In this document: one piece after another, positions 36,236-46,254 of the stretch
Layout: every line of letters starts with the position of its first letter
Numbering within the stretch: the stretch's first letter is position 1
Source: JAHBNG01 sp039028975
GTDB lineage: Bacteria; Chloroflexota; Anaerolineae; Caldilineales; Caldilineaceae
Length of the DNA: 64,000 nt
Reading direction: 5' to 3'
Assembly: GCA_039028975.1 (NCBI GenBank)
Contig: JBCCHB010000087.1
Coordinates: 4,070-68,069 of the forward strand
The notes under the pieces: generated by a model
Database searches by the model: none
The model's input: the letters and a program-made list of their open reading frames with translations, nothing else
What the model was told of the DNA's origin: nothing
Made by a program: the position numbers and the translations under genes

Positions 36236-37247
36236 CCATGCCATGGATAGTTACGCTATGGAACCCAATGCAGAGGTGATCGCCTCGATACCAGCGTTAG
36301 CTGCCGCAATTCGGCAGACCCATCGTCTCCCGCCACCCCTTGCGACTACACATCTGCTTTTTGCAACTCCACCATCATCCTTCTACCAGATCCAGGCCAA
36401 AACCCTAGAGGCAGAAGCAAGAGCCGTAGGACATCTAGTAAGCGAGGTGGCGGAACGGTTACGTCGGTTGGCAGAGGCTTATGGTGAATGGGAGCGATTT
36501 GATCCGGCGGCATACTTCGATCTTTCGGAAATGCAGGCCGAATATCTGGTACAGGTCATCGAGCGGATGAGCACAGTCTATGTTGTCTTTCGGATTGATG
36601 CCTTTTTGCCTACTTTTCAGCAGGCAGAGAGCTTCTGGGTTCAATCATTTTACCCCGCATATCATACCATCCTGACTGAGTCAAACCGTATTGGTTTCAA
36701 TGGAGAGCATTCTGAAGCAGAATCGAACATATCTAGACCACCTTCAAATGGCATCAATCTTTCAGATGATATGGCTCTAAATGATTTACTATCCCACGGA
36801 GGTAATATCAAGAAAAATGGTTTGGAGGATGAGCTTGATACGGCTGGTATGGGTGGAGCTCATGCCGATAGGTCATCAAATGAATCATTCATTCATAGTC
36901 CGGAAGTCGACGCCAGCACCATCGATCAGTATGAAATAATCGAAACGATCCATCCTCAAATGGTAGAAAAGTGGATGAATTTGCTTCACGTTGTCCGGAT
37001 GGCGCGGAAACTTTTGCTCGAGCAAATTGGCTATTTGGCCGTTAATGGTAGCCAAGAAGAGCGAAGTCGTTGGCGTCATGCTTGGCAAGAGCCACCTAGC
37101 CGAGGCATTGCCAATGATCTGTGCCCTCCGCTACAGGCGCTACCAACGTTGACTCTATCTATCGAATTTCCTCTTCCTGCCTATCGTCAACCTGGACGTA
37201 AACAACGCCTACGCATACAGAGGTTGTCCAAGAGTCGACGAAAGTAA
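36228..37247 (+). CDS. unrecognised protein overlapping the ATPase gene
   Basis: 339 residues from the ATG that overlaps the ATPase stop (ATGGATAG); another ATG six codons earlier (36210, after GAGGA) is possible. No family recognised. The N-terminus has a small repeat (MDSHAMDSYAMEPN). Residues ~60-150 look alpha-helical with heptad-like hydrophobics (EAEARAVGHLVSEVAERLRR), a central Ser/Asn/Asp-rich stretch (~155-235) looks disordered, and the C-terminus is strongly basic (KQRLRIQRLSKSRRK). No signal peptide or membrane helix. Coupled translation with the kinase-like gene suggests an accessory or regulatory partner in polymer length control. Confidence 0.7.
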   Translation: MDSHAMDSYAMEPNAEVIASIPALAAAIRQTHRLPPPLATTHLLFATPPSSFYQIQAKTLEAEARAVGHLVSEVAERLRRLAEAYGEWERFDPAAYFDLSEMQAEYLVQVIERMSTVYVVFRIDAFLPTFQQAESFWVQSFYPAYHTILTESNRIGFNGEHSEAESNISRPPSNGINLSDDMALNDLLSHGGNIKKNGLEDELDTAGMGGAHADRSSNESFIHSPEVDASTIDQYEIIETIHPQMVEKWMNLLHVVRMARKLLLEQIGYLAVNGSQEERSRWRHAWQEPPSRGIANDLCPPLQALPTLTLSIEFPLPAYRQPGRKQRLRIQRLSKSRRK

Positions 37248-37283
37248 ATGGAAATGATGGAGCAAGAAAGTAAAAGAGGTACT

Positions 37284-38312
37284 ATGAAAAATATATTTGT
37301 GACAGGTGGTGCAGGATTTATTGGGTGCAATTTTGTACGAGTATTGTTGGAACAACATCCTGAGTATCATATCACGGTCTTTGACAAGCTAACCTACGCT
37401 GGCAGGTTGGAAAATCTAGCAGATGTTACTGAGGCCTATCCTAATCGATATACATTTGCTCAAGGAGATATCTGTGATGCCGAGCGAGTTAGTGCGGTGC
37501 TCCAAGAAAACCAAATAGATACAATTGTTAACTTTGCGGCCGAAAGCCATGTAGACCGCAGCATCATGAACCCAGACGCTTTCATTCAAACAGATGTGTA
37601 TGGGACCTATGTCTTACTGGAAGCGGCCCGGACATTGGGAAATCTGCGCTATCATCAAATCAGCACAGACGAAGTCTATGGCCATATTGAAGGAGACCAC
37701 CGAAGTTTGGAGAGTGATTGTTTGCAGCCGCGCAGCCCTTATTCAGCTAGCAAAGCGAGTGCTGACCATTTGGTGAATTCGTATTACATTACCTACGACT
37801 TACCCATTACAATCTCCAGGGGAGCCAACAATATCGGTCCTTATCAGTACCCAGAGAAGGTCGTTCCCCTCTTTGTTACCAATGCACTAAGCAATATGTC
37901 CCTTCCTGTTTATGGAGATGGCCAGCAGCGGAGGGATTACCAATTCGTCTCTGATCACTGTGAGGCCATCGATCTGGTTCTTCATCAGGGCGCCATTGGA
38001 GAAACCTATAACATCGGCACAGGAGCCGAGTTGACCAACTTGGAGATGGTTGAAATTTTGCTCGATGAGCTTGGCAAGCCCCATAGCCTTATTCAGCATG
38101 TAGAGGACCGTCAAGGCCATGATAGGCGCTACTGCATAGATGTTAGTAAGATGATGAGCTTGGGGTGGGAACCAGATTATACCAACGAGGAAGCAATCCG
38201 CGCGACAGTTCGTTGGTATGTTGAGAATGAGAGTTGGTGGCAGCCTATTCGCTCTGGCGAATTCCAAGAATACTATCAACAGGTCTATGGCAATCGCAAA
38301 GCACTTGCTTAG
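37284..38312 (+). CDS. rfbB: dTDP-glucose 4,6-dehydratase
   Basis: 342 residues from the ATG preceded by AGAGGT. A frame 12 codons longer would begin directly at the previous stop but adds residues not usual in the family. NAD-binding GGAGFIG at the N-terminus, catalytic TDEVYG, the YSASKAS Tyr-Lys motif, and RGANNIGPYQYPEKVVP are all intact. It converts dTDP-glucose to dTDP-4-keto-6-deoxyglucose, the branch point for rhamnose and amino-deoxy sugars. RfbA, RfbC and RfbD are not in the window. Last gene of the plus-strand arm, followed by a strong terminator. Confidence 0.93.
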   Translation: MKNIFVTGGAGFIGCNFVRVLLEQHPEYHITVFDKLTYAGRLENLADVTEAYPNRYTFAQGDICDAERVSAVLQENQIDTIVNFAAESHVDRSIMNPDAFIQTDVYGTYVLLEAARTLGNLRYHQISTDEVYGHIEGDHRSLESDCLQPRSPYSASKASADHLVNSYYITYDLPITISRGANNIGPYQYPEKVVPLFVTNALSNMSLPVYGDGQQRRDYQFVSDHCEAIDLVLHQGAIGETYNIGTGAELTNLEMVEILLDELGKPHSLIQHVEDRQGHDRRYCIDVSKMMSLGWEPDYTNEEAIRATVRWYVENESWWQPIRSGEFQEYYQQVYGNRKALA

Positions 38313-38338
38313 TTTCTGTTGTTAATATACTCTTTAAG

Positions 38339-38395
38339 AAAAAGGTTTTCCAGCTTTCCTTGAGCGTATCAAAGGGAAAGCTGGAAAACCTTTTT
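38339..38395 (+). terminator. 21-bp perfect-stem terminator after rfbB
   Basis: Arms at 38339-38359 and 38375-38395 are perfectly complementary: AAAAAGGTTTTCCAGCTTTC with one further C, against its exact reverse complement. The loop is 15 nt. The A/T-rich outer parts make it work in both directions. It closes the plus-strand polysaccharide operon 26 bp after rfbB. Confidence 0.93.
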
Positions 38396-38421
38396 CTGGA
38401 TATCTATAATTGTTGTAACTT

Positions 38422-39369
38422 ATGCCTATCGTGCCAGCAGACTTAACCTACGCGAGGGAGGTGGCCAATCTCTTTGCACATGGAAAAAATAGTTATGGGA
38501 TTCAGCATCCAGTTGAGCCGTCAAGCCTAATTTCCAGCCAGACGTCCGTCATCGGCTTGGAAAATGGAAAGGTTTGGGGATTTTTGAGTATCGACTACAA
38601 TGACATCCGATTGGCCTCATCGGAACAAGCTGCTCAATCAGTTGTGATGGACCCTATCTGCCGTCGCATTTATCTAACCCACGTGGCGCTGGCTAGAGGG
38701 CGTTCACCCTATGAAGATGTTGCCGAACTTCTCTCAGGTGCTGCAGCACAGATTCTGCCAAACCAGAGCCAGCTAAAACCAACCAGCAACAAGATGAACT
38801 CTTTGCTTATTTGGTATGGGGATCAGCGCTGGTTAATTGCTCCGCTGGAAAAAGCAGGATTGACCATTACAGAACGAATAGAGTTTTTTGTTCTTGCTCG
38901 ATTACAGAGACGCACTCTACCTCCTATCAATTTCCCAAAGCCAGATATCCGGTTACGGCTGGCCCAACAGGATGACTTAGACCGGCTGGCCCAAATTGAT
39001 GCATCTGTTTTTACACCTATTTGGCACATGGCTCTTGAGCAATTGAAGGAAGTATGGACAACCCATCGCATCTTTGTGGCAGAAGTGGATGAGGAGCTTG
39101 CTGGTTATTCTGCAATTGCTTTTACGGCTGATCATGAGCAAGCGCATTTGGCCCGATTGGCTGTTGATCAACGATTCCAGGGTATGGGTTTGGGACGTTA
39201 TCTATTGTTTGATGTGTTGTACAGCGCTCAACGGCAAGGTGCCATGGCAATTACGCTCAATACACAGACAGATAATCTTCCTGCTCGCCAACTCTATCGT
39301 TCGGTAGGCTTTCGCCGGACAGGCAATATTCTTCCTGTCATGACTCAGTGGCGTTCATCCGACGGATAG
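38422..39369 (+). CDS. GNAT-family N-acetyltransferase
   Basis: 315 residues. The C-terminal half (~175-310) is a complete GNAT fold: DIRLRLAQQDDLDRLAQID, acetyl-CoA loop ARLAVDQRFQGMGLGRYLL and NLPARQLYRSVGFRRTG. The N-terminal half (~1-165) looks like a degenerate second GNAT domain lacking the pyrophosphate loop. Tandem or pseudo-tandem GNAT proteins acetylate amines on proteins or small molecules; the substrate is unknown. Separate transcription unit after the rfbB terminator; no clear ribosome site at the ATG. Confidence 0.8.
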   Translation: MPIVPADLTYAREVANLFAHGKNSYGIQHPVEPSSLISSQTSVIGLENGKVWGFLSIDYNDIRLASSEQAAQSVVMDPICRRIYLTHVALARGRSPYEDVAELLSGAAAQILPNQSQLKPTSNKMNSLLIWYGDQRWLIAPLEKAGLTITERIEFFVLARLQRRTLPPINFPKPDIRLRLAQQDDLDRLAQIDASVFTPIWHMALEQLKEVWTTHRIFVAEVDEELAGYSAIAFTADHEQAHLARLAVDQRFQGMGLGRYLLFDVLYSAQRQGAMAITLNTQTDNLPARQLYRSVGFRRTGNILPVMTQWRSSDG

Positions 39370-39484
39370 AAATAAGTTATAGGTGACCAAAAAAGTTCTG
39401 TCCTCTTATCTTGGAATTTTCTTGAGCGGATTGGTCAAGAGTTGGGGCAAGACGTTTCTGGAAAAGTTATATGTTGGTTTAATG

Positions 39485-39511
39485 GGGTGTGTCATGTTAC
39501 TAACATCACCC
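39485..39511. terminator. bulged hairpin between convergent genes
   Basis: GGGTG and CACCC enclose ATGTT ACT AACAT with a 4-base bulge on one side, giving a 10-bp interrupted stem between the GNAT and MFS genes that point at each other. On the plus strand TCTATTT follows. Possible shared terminator. Confidence 0.35.
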
Positions 39512-39528
39512 TCTATTTAAAAACAGAA

Positions 39529-40713
39529 TTATTGTGAATGAGTGTTGCCTAAAGCGTCGATACGATGCCGCATGAGAAAGAGAGCAACAACTAGTACCAG
39601 TAACGCAAAGCCAATAACCACATAAGTACCGCCGATACCGACCATGGTGGCAAGCGGCTGACTGATAAAGGGTGAGATAAACTGTCCCACAAAGATGAAG
39701 GTGGTAAAGCCGCCCAATGCACGCCCACGCACGGCCAGCGGTACATCATTCGCCAACCAAAGGTTAAGGTTGGGAATTACCATACCGAGTCCAAAGCCGC
39801 CCATCATCAGGCCCAGAATGATGGGTAACCACATTGCGGATGTACCGATGAGCAAATACCCCAACCCCGTCACGGCAAAGCCTGTAATCATCAATAACAC
39901 CCGGCCCATCCGCTGACTGAGCCAACCAAATGTGAGTGAGGCCAAGGCGTAGAAAAGGGCGGTGGTGGCAATTCCCATGCCTGTTTGAGTGGCAGTGGCC
40001 CCAAGAATCGTCTTTAGATGGAAGGGAAGTTGCACTGGTACAAGATAGAAGACTATCTGCGTCAGCATAACAATTAAATAGATAAAGACCATGAGGCCAA
40101 TAGGTAGTTGCTCTACTTCACCGCTCTCGGTAATGCGCCCCCGATGGCGCGTCTCCGGCTGGCGGCGAATGTAGAGCATCGCCATAGGTAGAATCAGAAA
40201 CGATATCAGATAGAGATAGAAGGGGCCACGCCAGCTTATGTCGGCCAAAAAGCCGCCAATGGTCAGGAAGATGCTGCCACCAAAACCGGCCGCCGCAGCC
40301 TGAAATCCCATCATTTGCGCCCGTTCAGCCCCGTCGTAATAGTCTGCAATGAGGGTCGTGGTAGCGGTGCGAATTCCCGCAACGGTGGCCCCAAGAATGG
40401 CCCGGCCGACTAAGATCAGGGAAAGCGTTGGTGCGATAATGGCCGACCCACCAGCCAGACCATAGAGCAGCATAGCACCCACAAGCAGCCATTTGCGGCC
40501 AAACCGATCAATAATCGCCCCCGCAAAGGGCGAACCAATGGCGATAAAGAGAGCGGGAAGCGTCAGCACTAACCGGACTAGAAAAGGGGCGTTAGGCAAG
40601 CCCTCAAAGATAACTTGCATCGCAGGTAGCGATGGCGCAATTGTGGCAGCGGCCATGACGGTGAGCGTGCTGGCCGCGAGAAGGGTTACCTTCGTTAGCA
40701 GGCCACGGCTCAT
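39529..40713 (-). CDS. MFS transporter (multidrug-efflux type)
   Basis: 394 residues with 12 predicted membrane helices. The loop 2-3 signature GAIIDRFGRKWLLVGAML matches the MFS G-x-x-x-D-R-x-G-R-K/R pattern, and a second copy, GWLSQRMGRVLLMITG, follows the central loop. Helix 5 has GATVAGIRTATTTLIADYY. This fits a drug/H+ antiporter-like exporter; substrate unknown. It lies 38 bp downstream of pheT on the same strand, so it may be co-transcribed with it. Confidence 0.85.
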   Translation of the reverse strand: MSRGLLTKVTLLAASTLTVMAAATIAPSLPAMQVIFEGLPNAPFLVRLVLTLPALFIAIGSPFAGAIIDRFGRKWLLVGAMLLYGLAGGSAIIAPTLSLILVGRAILGATVAGIRTATTTLIADYYDGAERAQMMGFQAAAAGFGGSIFLTIGGFLADISWRGPFYLYLISFLILPMAMLYIRRQPETRHRGRITESGEVEQLPIGLMVFIYLIVMLTQIVFYLVPVQLPFHLKTILGATATQTGMGIATTALFYALASLTFGWLSQRMGRVLLMITGFAVTGLGYLLIGTSAMWLPIILGLMMGGFGLGMVIPNLNLWLANDVPLAVRGRALGGFTTFIFVGQFISPFISQPLATMVGIGGTYVVIGFALLVLVVALFLMRHRIDALGNTHSQ

Positions 40714-40751
40714 CGATCTGTGCTATTCATTATTTTCACCTTGACCTGGCT

Positions 40752-43397
40752 CTATCCTCTCAGTTGCCCCTTAACCTTTTGCTCCATGCTACGAACAATC
40801 TTTTTACGTAACCTCGTTACCTCTTTTTCGCTTACATTTCGCTCTGGGCTTTGATAAGTCAAACGATAGGCCAATGACTTTTCGCTCCCAGATAGAGGCT
40901 CGCCCCGATAGATATCAAAGAGTTCAAGGTTGGCTAACAGCTCACCGCCAGCCTGAAGAATCGTCTCTTCAACCTGTCGAACGGGAACAGGTTCTGCCAC
41001 GATGAAGGCCAGATCCTCCACAACCGCCGGGTAGTTGGAGATGGCCTTCATGGGTTCCACTGTCCAGTCTGGCTGAATCAGCGGAGCGATGAGCAGATCA
41101 CTGACGGCGACTCGACTTCCTTCTAGGCCAAAGGCATTGCAGACTTGGGGATGCATCTCGCCGATGAAACCAATCGAACGTCCGTTAATCTGCACTTCAG
41201 CACAGCGAGGCCCATACGTTCCTGTATTGGGGCGTGGCAGATACTGAATGGTCTCGTCTTTGATTCCGACTGTTCGCAATAAGGTCTCCACTATGCCCTT
41301 TAGGTCAAAAAAGTCCATCATCTGGTCATCATCGGGCTGATAGAGGCTTGATAGCTCTCGTGGCCCCGTTAAGGCAATGGTTAGTCGACGCTCTTCAAAC
41401 GGTAATTCACCATTCCCTTCTTCAGGCAGATAGATACGACCGATTTCAAAATTGGCCAGCCTTCGGCTATAACGAAGATTGTAGACCAGATGCTCCATAA
41501 CGCTGACCAACATGGAACGACGCATGGATTGGCGCTCCTGGGTACCAGGATTGGTTAAGGTTATGAACCCCTCTGCATCCCTATTGGTTGGACTCTCTTG
41601 GTTACTCTTTTCCTGCCTATTTTGTGTGGCCGTAACAGGCGTCGAACTGGTGACAACTAGCTTTTCATGGTTGGTGATGGTCGTCAGTGGGTGATTTATG
41701 ACCTCCTGTAGGCCAATGCCCACTAGGACATCTCGAATTTTGTCTTCCGTTTCCAGTACAGGGTTGCGCCGCTGGGGAGGCAATACATCGTCAATCAGCG
41801 TCGTGTCTACTTGATCATAGCCGATGATGCGGGCGACTTCCTCCGTTAGATCCGCTGGGTAGCGAATATCGAGACGGTACCAAGGGGGCATGCATTCCAA
41901 AAGCGGCTCGTCCGCCTGTCGTTGAAGGGCAAACGTGGCATCCTCATGGGCTTCTTCGGCAACAACATCCACCTGCTTTACCTGAAAGTTCAAGGTCTCT
42001 AGCGCCTCTACAACAGCGTTGAGCTCCAATGGAACACCCAGTAGGCGCCGCACATCACTGAGGGTCGTGTAGACCAGTGGCTGACTCTGGACCACTGGGT
42101 ACTCGTCCACCATGCCAGGGACAACAGTCCCTCCGGCATAGAGCCGCATCAATTCGGCTGCCCGCCGCGCGGCAATGGGGCTAAGGGCAGCCGGGATACC
42201 CCGTGCAAAACGATGGGAGGCTTCGCTTGGTAGTCGAAGAGCCTGGGCTGTTCGCCGGTTGTTGATGCCTTCGAAGGTAGCTGCCTCTAGCAGAACATTG
42301 GTGGTACTGTCGGTCACTTCACTCTCTAAGCCACCCATAACACCACCAATGGCTACTGGACCAGCCGTATCGTTGATCATCAGCATAGATTCGTCCATGG
42401 TCCGTTCCATCTGATCAAGGGTGGTAAATTTACTATTGGGCGTAGCCCGATCCACAATAATGGTTGGAATTGCATCACCGGCTTGTTTGGCTCGCTCAAC
42501 CAATATATCATAGTCGAAAGCGTGGAGAGGCTGTCCCCACTCAAGCATCACATAGTTGGTAATATCCACAATATTGCTTATAGGTCTCATGCCAGCACGA
42601 AGAAGTCGCTCCTGCATCCAGTTAGGAGAGGGACCAATCTTTACATTTCTGATGAGCGTACCTGTGTAGCGGTTGCAGAGTTCCGGTGCATCAATGCGCA
42701 CGCCAAAGTAGTCGGCAGCCGTCTGCTTATCTCCAGGTGAAGCCGACGTCTCACATTCATCTGGGGGCAACGTGACGGTTGCACCCGTCAACGCGGCAAC
42801 TTCACGCGCCACGCCGATCATATTAAGGCAGCGGGCCATATCTGGCGTTAGTTCAAGCTCCAGAACTTCTTGGCTTAGGTACTCCCGCAAAGGCATACCG
42901 GTGGGTGCATCCTCAGGAAGCAGCAGAATTCCATCATGCTCTTCACTTAACCCCAACTCGCGCTCGGAGCAGACCATGCCAGAGGACTTAATGCCGCGAA
43001 TTTTGGATGGCTTAAGCTTTTTCATGGGACGAGGCGTCTCATCGCTATAGGCATCGATCAATACCGCGCCTGACCGGGCAAAGGGTGCTTTGAGGACGGG
43101 CAGATCGCCAGCAGAACGGCTCTGGCCTTTATACTCATAGAGGTTTGGTGCCCCGGTGACAACCTGTTCTGTCTCCTCATCCCCATAAGCCATGTCAACC
43201 AGCACCAAACGGTCGGCATCGGGATGAGGATGGACGGCCATGACTTGCCCAACCCGAATCGTTTCGGGATCCCACCAATCACCAATCCGCTGGATAGATT
43301 CAACCTCTAATCCAGCTAGGGTTAATTTTTCGGCCAACTCATCGGTCGAGAGATCAATCGATACATACTCCTGCAACCAGGATAATGGAATAAGCAT
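40752..43397 (-). CDS. pheT: phenylalanyl-tRNA synthetase beta subunit
   Basis: 881 residues, slightly longer than the usual ~800. N-terminal [21 protein letters not shown]/tRNA-binding domain (~40-160, [20 protein letters not shown]); B3/B4 editing domain; B5 domain ([18 protein letters not shown]); catalytic-like core ([18 protein letters not shown]); anticodon-binding FDX-ACB C-terminus ([15 protein letters not shown]). It forms the alpha2-beta2 enzyme with PheS, which is not adjacent here: the upstream gene is a Nudix hydrolase. A Ser/Thr/Asn/Gln-rich insert (~550-590, around [19 protein letters not shown]) accounts for some of the extra length. Confidence 0.95.
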   Translation of the reverse strand: MLIPLSWLQEYVSIDLSTDELAEKLTLAGLEVESIQRIGDWWDPETIRVGQVMAVHPHPDADRLVLVDMAYGDEETEQVVTGAPNLYEYKGQSRSAGDLPVLKAPFARSGAVLIDAYSDETPRPMKKLKPSKIRGIKSSGMVCSERELGLSEEHDGILLLPEDAPTGMPLREYLSQEVLELELTPDMARCLNMIGVAREVAALTGATVTLPPDECETSASPGDKQTAADYFGVRIDAPELCNRYTGTLIRNVKIGPSPNWMQERLLRAGMRPISNIVDITNYVMLEWGQPLHAFDYDILVERAKQAGDAIPTIIVDRATPNSKFTTLDQMERTMDESMLMINDTAGPVAIGGVMGGLESEVTDSTTNVLLEAATFEGINNRRTAQALRLPSEASHRFARGIPAALSPIAARRAAELMRLYAGGTVVPGMVDEYPVVQSQPLVYTTLSDVRRLLGVPLELNAVVEALETLNFQVKQVDVVAEEAHEDATFALQRQADEPLLECMPPWYRLDIRYPADLTEEVARIIGYDQVDTTLIDDVLPPQRRNPVLETEDKIRDVLVGIGLQEVINHPLTTITNHEKLVVTSSTPVTATQNRQEKSNQESPTNRDAEGFITLTNPGTQERQSMRRSMLVSVMEHLVYNLRYSRRLANFEIGRIYLPEEGNGELPFEERRLTIALTGPRELSSLYQPDDDQMMDFFDLKGIVETLLRTVGIKDETIQYLPRPNTGTYGPRCAEVQINGRSIGFIGEMHPQVCNAFGLEGSRVAVSDLLIAPLIQPDWTVEPMKAISNYPAVVEDLAFIVAEPVPVRQVEETILQAGGELLANLELFDIYRGEPLSGSEKSLAYRLTYQSPERNVSEKEVTRLRKKIVRSMEQKVKGQLRG

Positions 43398-43447
43398 GGT
43401 TTGCTGTACCTTACCTTCTCGTTCATCATCTTCTTGCTCATCAGCCG

Positions 43448-43501
43448 AAAGTGTGCAAAGAGTTATTGTATCTACCTAAAAACTATTGATTTACACACTT
43501 T
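43448..43501 (-). promoter_or_regulatory. inverted repeat upstream of pheT
   Basis: AAAGTGTGCAAA (43448-43459) and TTTACACACTTT (43490-43501) pair over 12 bp with one wobble, enclosing 30 nt. It lies 51-104 bp before the pheT start in the 117-bp gap after the Nudix gene. It could be a hairpin ending the upstream transcript or a dyad operator. It does not contain the T-box core. Confidence 0.45.
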
Positions 43502-43514
43502 GCAGAGAGGAGCC

Positions 43515-44138
43515 TTATCTATTTTCTTGATATCCAATCAGTGACTCATAGAGCACATCATGAGCAATGGCCCGCCAATGTCCCCACTCACGTCGTTTAC
43601 CAATCAGGTTCCGTAAATCAGCAGAGGCCTGAGGAAGTTGGCGCGGTAATAGGGGACGGAACTCAGCTACCTCATCACTATTATCAGGTGCCATAAGCTT
43701 TCCATTCATATTCTGTAGCAGAAAAAGATAGCTAGCAAAGCGGGTATGGGAGTCATTGCGGTGAAAGCGATACTCGATCAGCGCTACAAAACGCTGAATC
43801 TTTAAAGACGTAAGCCCAGTCTCTTCGGCAACCTCTCGCCTAAGCGCGTCCTCAACCCGCTCGTCCCAATCAACTCCGCCAGTAGGTAGACGGTAGATGG
43901 GGTATTCATAACTATGTTTTGTATGAAGCCAGAGCTGTTCACCTGGGCCTTGGATAGCAAATACGACTTCGGCACGCCGATCAGAATCCTTACGCCACCT
44001 ATATTGAAGAATCGAACCGCCCGCCTTTACATCATACTGTTTATGCAACGGTACACCATACAAACGAGATAACTCACGAATTTCGGACTGATCCACCATC
44101 TGCCTACGATGGTGACAGCACATTGAATCATGGGGCAT
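43515..44138 (-). CDS. Nudix hydrolase
   Basis: 207 residues (an internal ATG at 44099 would give 194). A perfect Nudix box, GGVDWDERVEDALRREVAEE followed by TGL, at about 83-105 provides the metal-binding glutamates. The rest of the fold is short and lacks a second domain. Such enzymes cleave nucleoside-diphosphate-linked substrates or remove oxidised nucleotides; the exact substrate is not evident. It begins 70 bp from repeat copy 7 and precedes pheT by 117 bp on the same strand. Confidence 0.88.
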   Translation of the reverse strand: MPHDSMCCHHRRQMVDQSEIRELSRLYGVPLHKQYDVKAGGSILQYRWRKDSDRRAEVVFAIQGPGEQLWLHTKHSYEYPIYRLPTGGVDWDERVEDALRREVAEETGLTSLKIQRFVALIEYRFHRNDSHTRFASYLFLLQNMNGKLMAPDNSDEVAEFRPLLPRQLPQASADLRNLIGKRREWGHWRAIAHDVLYESLIGYQENR

Positions 44139-44208
44139 GAATGCTACCCTATTTATTTATTGATACTGAACATTTTACCTAAACGCAGCCTATTCGAAGA
44201 GTAGATCC

Positions 44209-44294
44209 TATACTCAGCTCCGTTTCAATGCCAGAGTTTAGTCTCTTGGGTAGAGACTGCAGAACACTCCGGTTTTGAAAACGACCGCAGTATA
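44209..44294 (+). repeat. dispersed palindromic repeat, copy 7
   Basis: Ends TATACTCAGCTCCGTTTC and AAAACGACCGCAGTATA. The inner stem has changed to CCAGAGTTT / AACACTCCGG, with partial compensating substitutions. The loop keeps CTCTTGGGTAGAG. It ends only 10 bp past the stop codon at 44305, close enough to act in that transcript's 3' end. Confidence 0.9.
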
Positions 44295-44304
44295 GCATAA
44301 ATTA

Positions 44305-46254
44305 TCAGAGCTGTTTACGAAGGCTCATAACCAATCCACTCATAAGCAACGCCCCAATGGCCACCAACGAAACATTCCGCCCCACCCTTCGCGGCGGTGT
44401 ATCTTCATACCTTAGCAGAACATGACCTTCTCCTTTTGGAACAGGCACCGTCATACGCCCCAGGGTTCCTTGCTCTTCAGGTATAATCTCTAGCTCCTCT
44501 ACAGGCTCTCCATGCTCACCATCCAGCAAATAGGCTCGCCAACCAGGATAGTAGAAGTGCTCATAAATGATGCGTCTATCGTCCGTTCCTGCAAAGTACC
44601 AAACTTCCTCCATAATGGTATTGTGAGCCAACGAATCGATGACAAAGCCTGTCTCCTGATCATAGTCGAGAACGCTATAGTCAACTTTGGAATTGACCGG
44701 CTCAATGGGTCCATCGGGATTGGCTTGAGCTTGACTTTCATAATACTCAGCCATGGGACTCCATGTAGGAATCTCCTTCACCCAGCGAGTGCTCCCTGTT
44801 AGTTCATCCGATGATCGCTGAAAGCGCATCAGTCCAACTAGGCTGACAGGCCCTTCTGCTGGCTCGATGATGTTGACCTGCAGCAACGGATACGACCCTA
44901 AAATGATAACAGCAATCGTCACAAATAGGGGAAATGTCAGTTGGCTAGATGTGGCTTTTTGCTCAATGGGCGTCAGAATTGGATGCATAACCAAACCTGA
45001 AAGAACGCTAAAGCAGAGGGTAGCTGGCGTAAGCCAGCGCCAGGGAAATTGGGCAGCCCCCAATACCCCCCCAATAACAGGCAACTCCCAAAGTAGGGCC
45101 AAAGGCTGCAACATCACCAGGGTAGTCCCAACTCCAACGGCAACAAAGGTCAGCAGCTCCCAGCGTAACGGTTCGCCGATTTGTGGTGTCCGTTGCCAGA
45201 TCAACAGTAACCCGACAATCGATAAAATAATCGGTACCACACCAAGCTGAAAGCTGAAGCGGTCATCCGGCCCCAGCACGCTAACGCCGAAATCCCAAGT
45301 TGGGCTAAACAGCTGGAAGAAGTAGACAAAATTGCTCTGGTAGCCATAACGCCCATCAAACCACTGATCAACCCGCACATCGTTCCGCTCGAGCACCATA
45401 GGCAGCCAAAAGATGCAGCTTACACCCAGCGCGCCCAAAAGGCCTAACCCCGGCGCAAGCATACTTTTTACCCAAGGAAGAATGCGAGTCCAGCCCGGTA
45501 CATTCAGATCAACCCATGGTTTCACAGGCGTATAGTGAATCCACACGATCAGGAGGTAAAGCCCAAAGAGAGGCGCAAAAAGGAGGGTGACTAGCTGGCT
45601 GGTCATGAGCAGGCCAGCTAGGGAGAGGCTCAACCCCAAAACCCAGCGAAATGCCTGCGTACGGATGGCATTTCGTGCTGTCCAAAGAGCGAGCGGTAGC
45701 CAGACAAAGGCCATACTCTCGGCAAGATTGGCCCGTACATAGAGATCGAGCAGATGATAGGGTGCATAAACATAGACCAGCGCCGACACCATCCCAGCTT
45801 GCCGACCCATCCAGGAACGAACAAAGAGATACATGCTGGCAGCACTGCCCAAAATGCTCAAGACGAAGACCATTTCAATTGCACCTGTGTAGCTTAGGTT
45901 CAACCCACGGAACAGAAATTGGGCCAAGAAATGGCTAAAGGGGCCGTAGATGTTAAAGAAGGGATAGCCATAACCAAAGGCAAAATCGGGACTCCAACGA
46001 GGCCACCAAACCCCATCCTGAAAGACTCGATCAAATTCAAAGAGGAAATAGACGTGATGGCGAGCATCATTAGCGCCCCAAAAATAGCCGGGCAGCAGAA
46101 AGGGAGCAATGGCAAAGACTGTAAACGCCAACGTTAGCCAGAAGAGTGAATCTCGTTCGCGACTTTCATTATTATGAATATCGTTATGAACTTGGTTGTG
46201 AATCACAGTACTCTTTTGCGCTTTATCGCCCATAGAGCACCAACTTATTATCAT
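44305..46254 (-). CDS. PTPS-related / YfhO-like GT-C membrane protein
   Basis: 649 residues; an ATG at 46233 (MGDKAQKS) is an equally plausible start and either overlaps the upstream gene. About 12-13 membrane helices. The first extracytoplasmic loop has an acidic NDARHHVYFLFEFDR, and FNIYGPFSHFLAQFL and VYAPYHLLDLYVRANLAESM follow, as in 6-pyruvoyl-tetrahydropterin-synthase-related membrane proteins, which despite the name resemble GT-C glycosyltransferases. A C-terminal beta-rich periplasmic domain (~500-610) precedes the final helix. It shares FVYFFQLF with the gene upstream, suggesting tandem duplication. Likely transfers a lipid-linked sugar outside the membrane. Confidence 0.75.
   Translation of the reverse strand: MIISWCSMGDKAQKSTVIHNQVHNDIHNNESRERDSLFWLTLAFTVFAIAPFLLPGYFWGANDARHHVYFLFEFDRVFQDGVWWPRWSPDFAFGYGYPFFNIYGPFSHFLAQFLFRGLNLSYTGAIEMVFVLSILGSAASMYLFVRSWMGRQAGMVSALVYVYAPYHLLDLYVRANLAESMAFVWLPLALWTARNAIRTQAFRWVLGLSLSLAGLLMTSQLVTLLFAPLFGLYLLIVWIHYTPVKPWVDLNVPGWTRILPWVKSMLAPGLGLLGALGVSCIFWLPMVLERNDVRVDQWFDGRYGYQSNFVYFFQLFSPTWDFGVSVLGPDDRFSFQLGVVPIILSIVGLLLIWQRTPQIGEPLRWELLTFVAVGVGTTLVMLQPLALLWELPVIGGVLGAAQFPWRWLTPATLCFSVLSGLVMHPILTPIEQKATSSQLTFPLFVTIAVIILGSYPLLQVNIIEPAEGPVSLVGLMRFQRSSDELTGSTRWVKEIPTWSPMAEYYESQAQANPDGPIEPVNSKVDYSVLDYDQETGFVIDSLAHNTIMEEVWYFAGTDDRRIIYEHFYYPGWRAYLLDGEHGEPVEELEIIPEEQGTLGRMTVPVPKGEGHVLLRYEDTPPRRVGRNVSLVAIGALLMSGLVMSLRKQL

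Noticed and set aside
43398..43514. T-box riboswitch upstream of pheT
   Set aside because: The gap is only 117 bp and the T-box core (TGG-x-ACCGCG) is absent on the minus strand.
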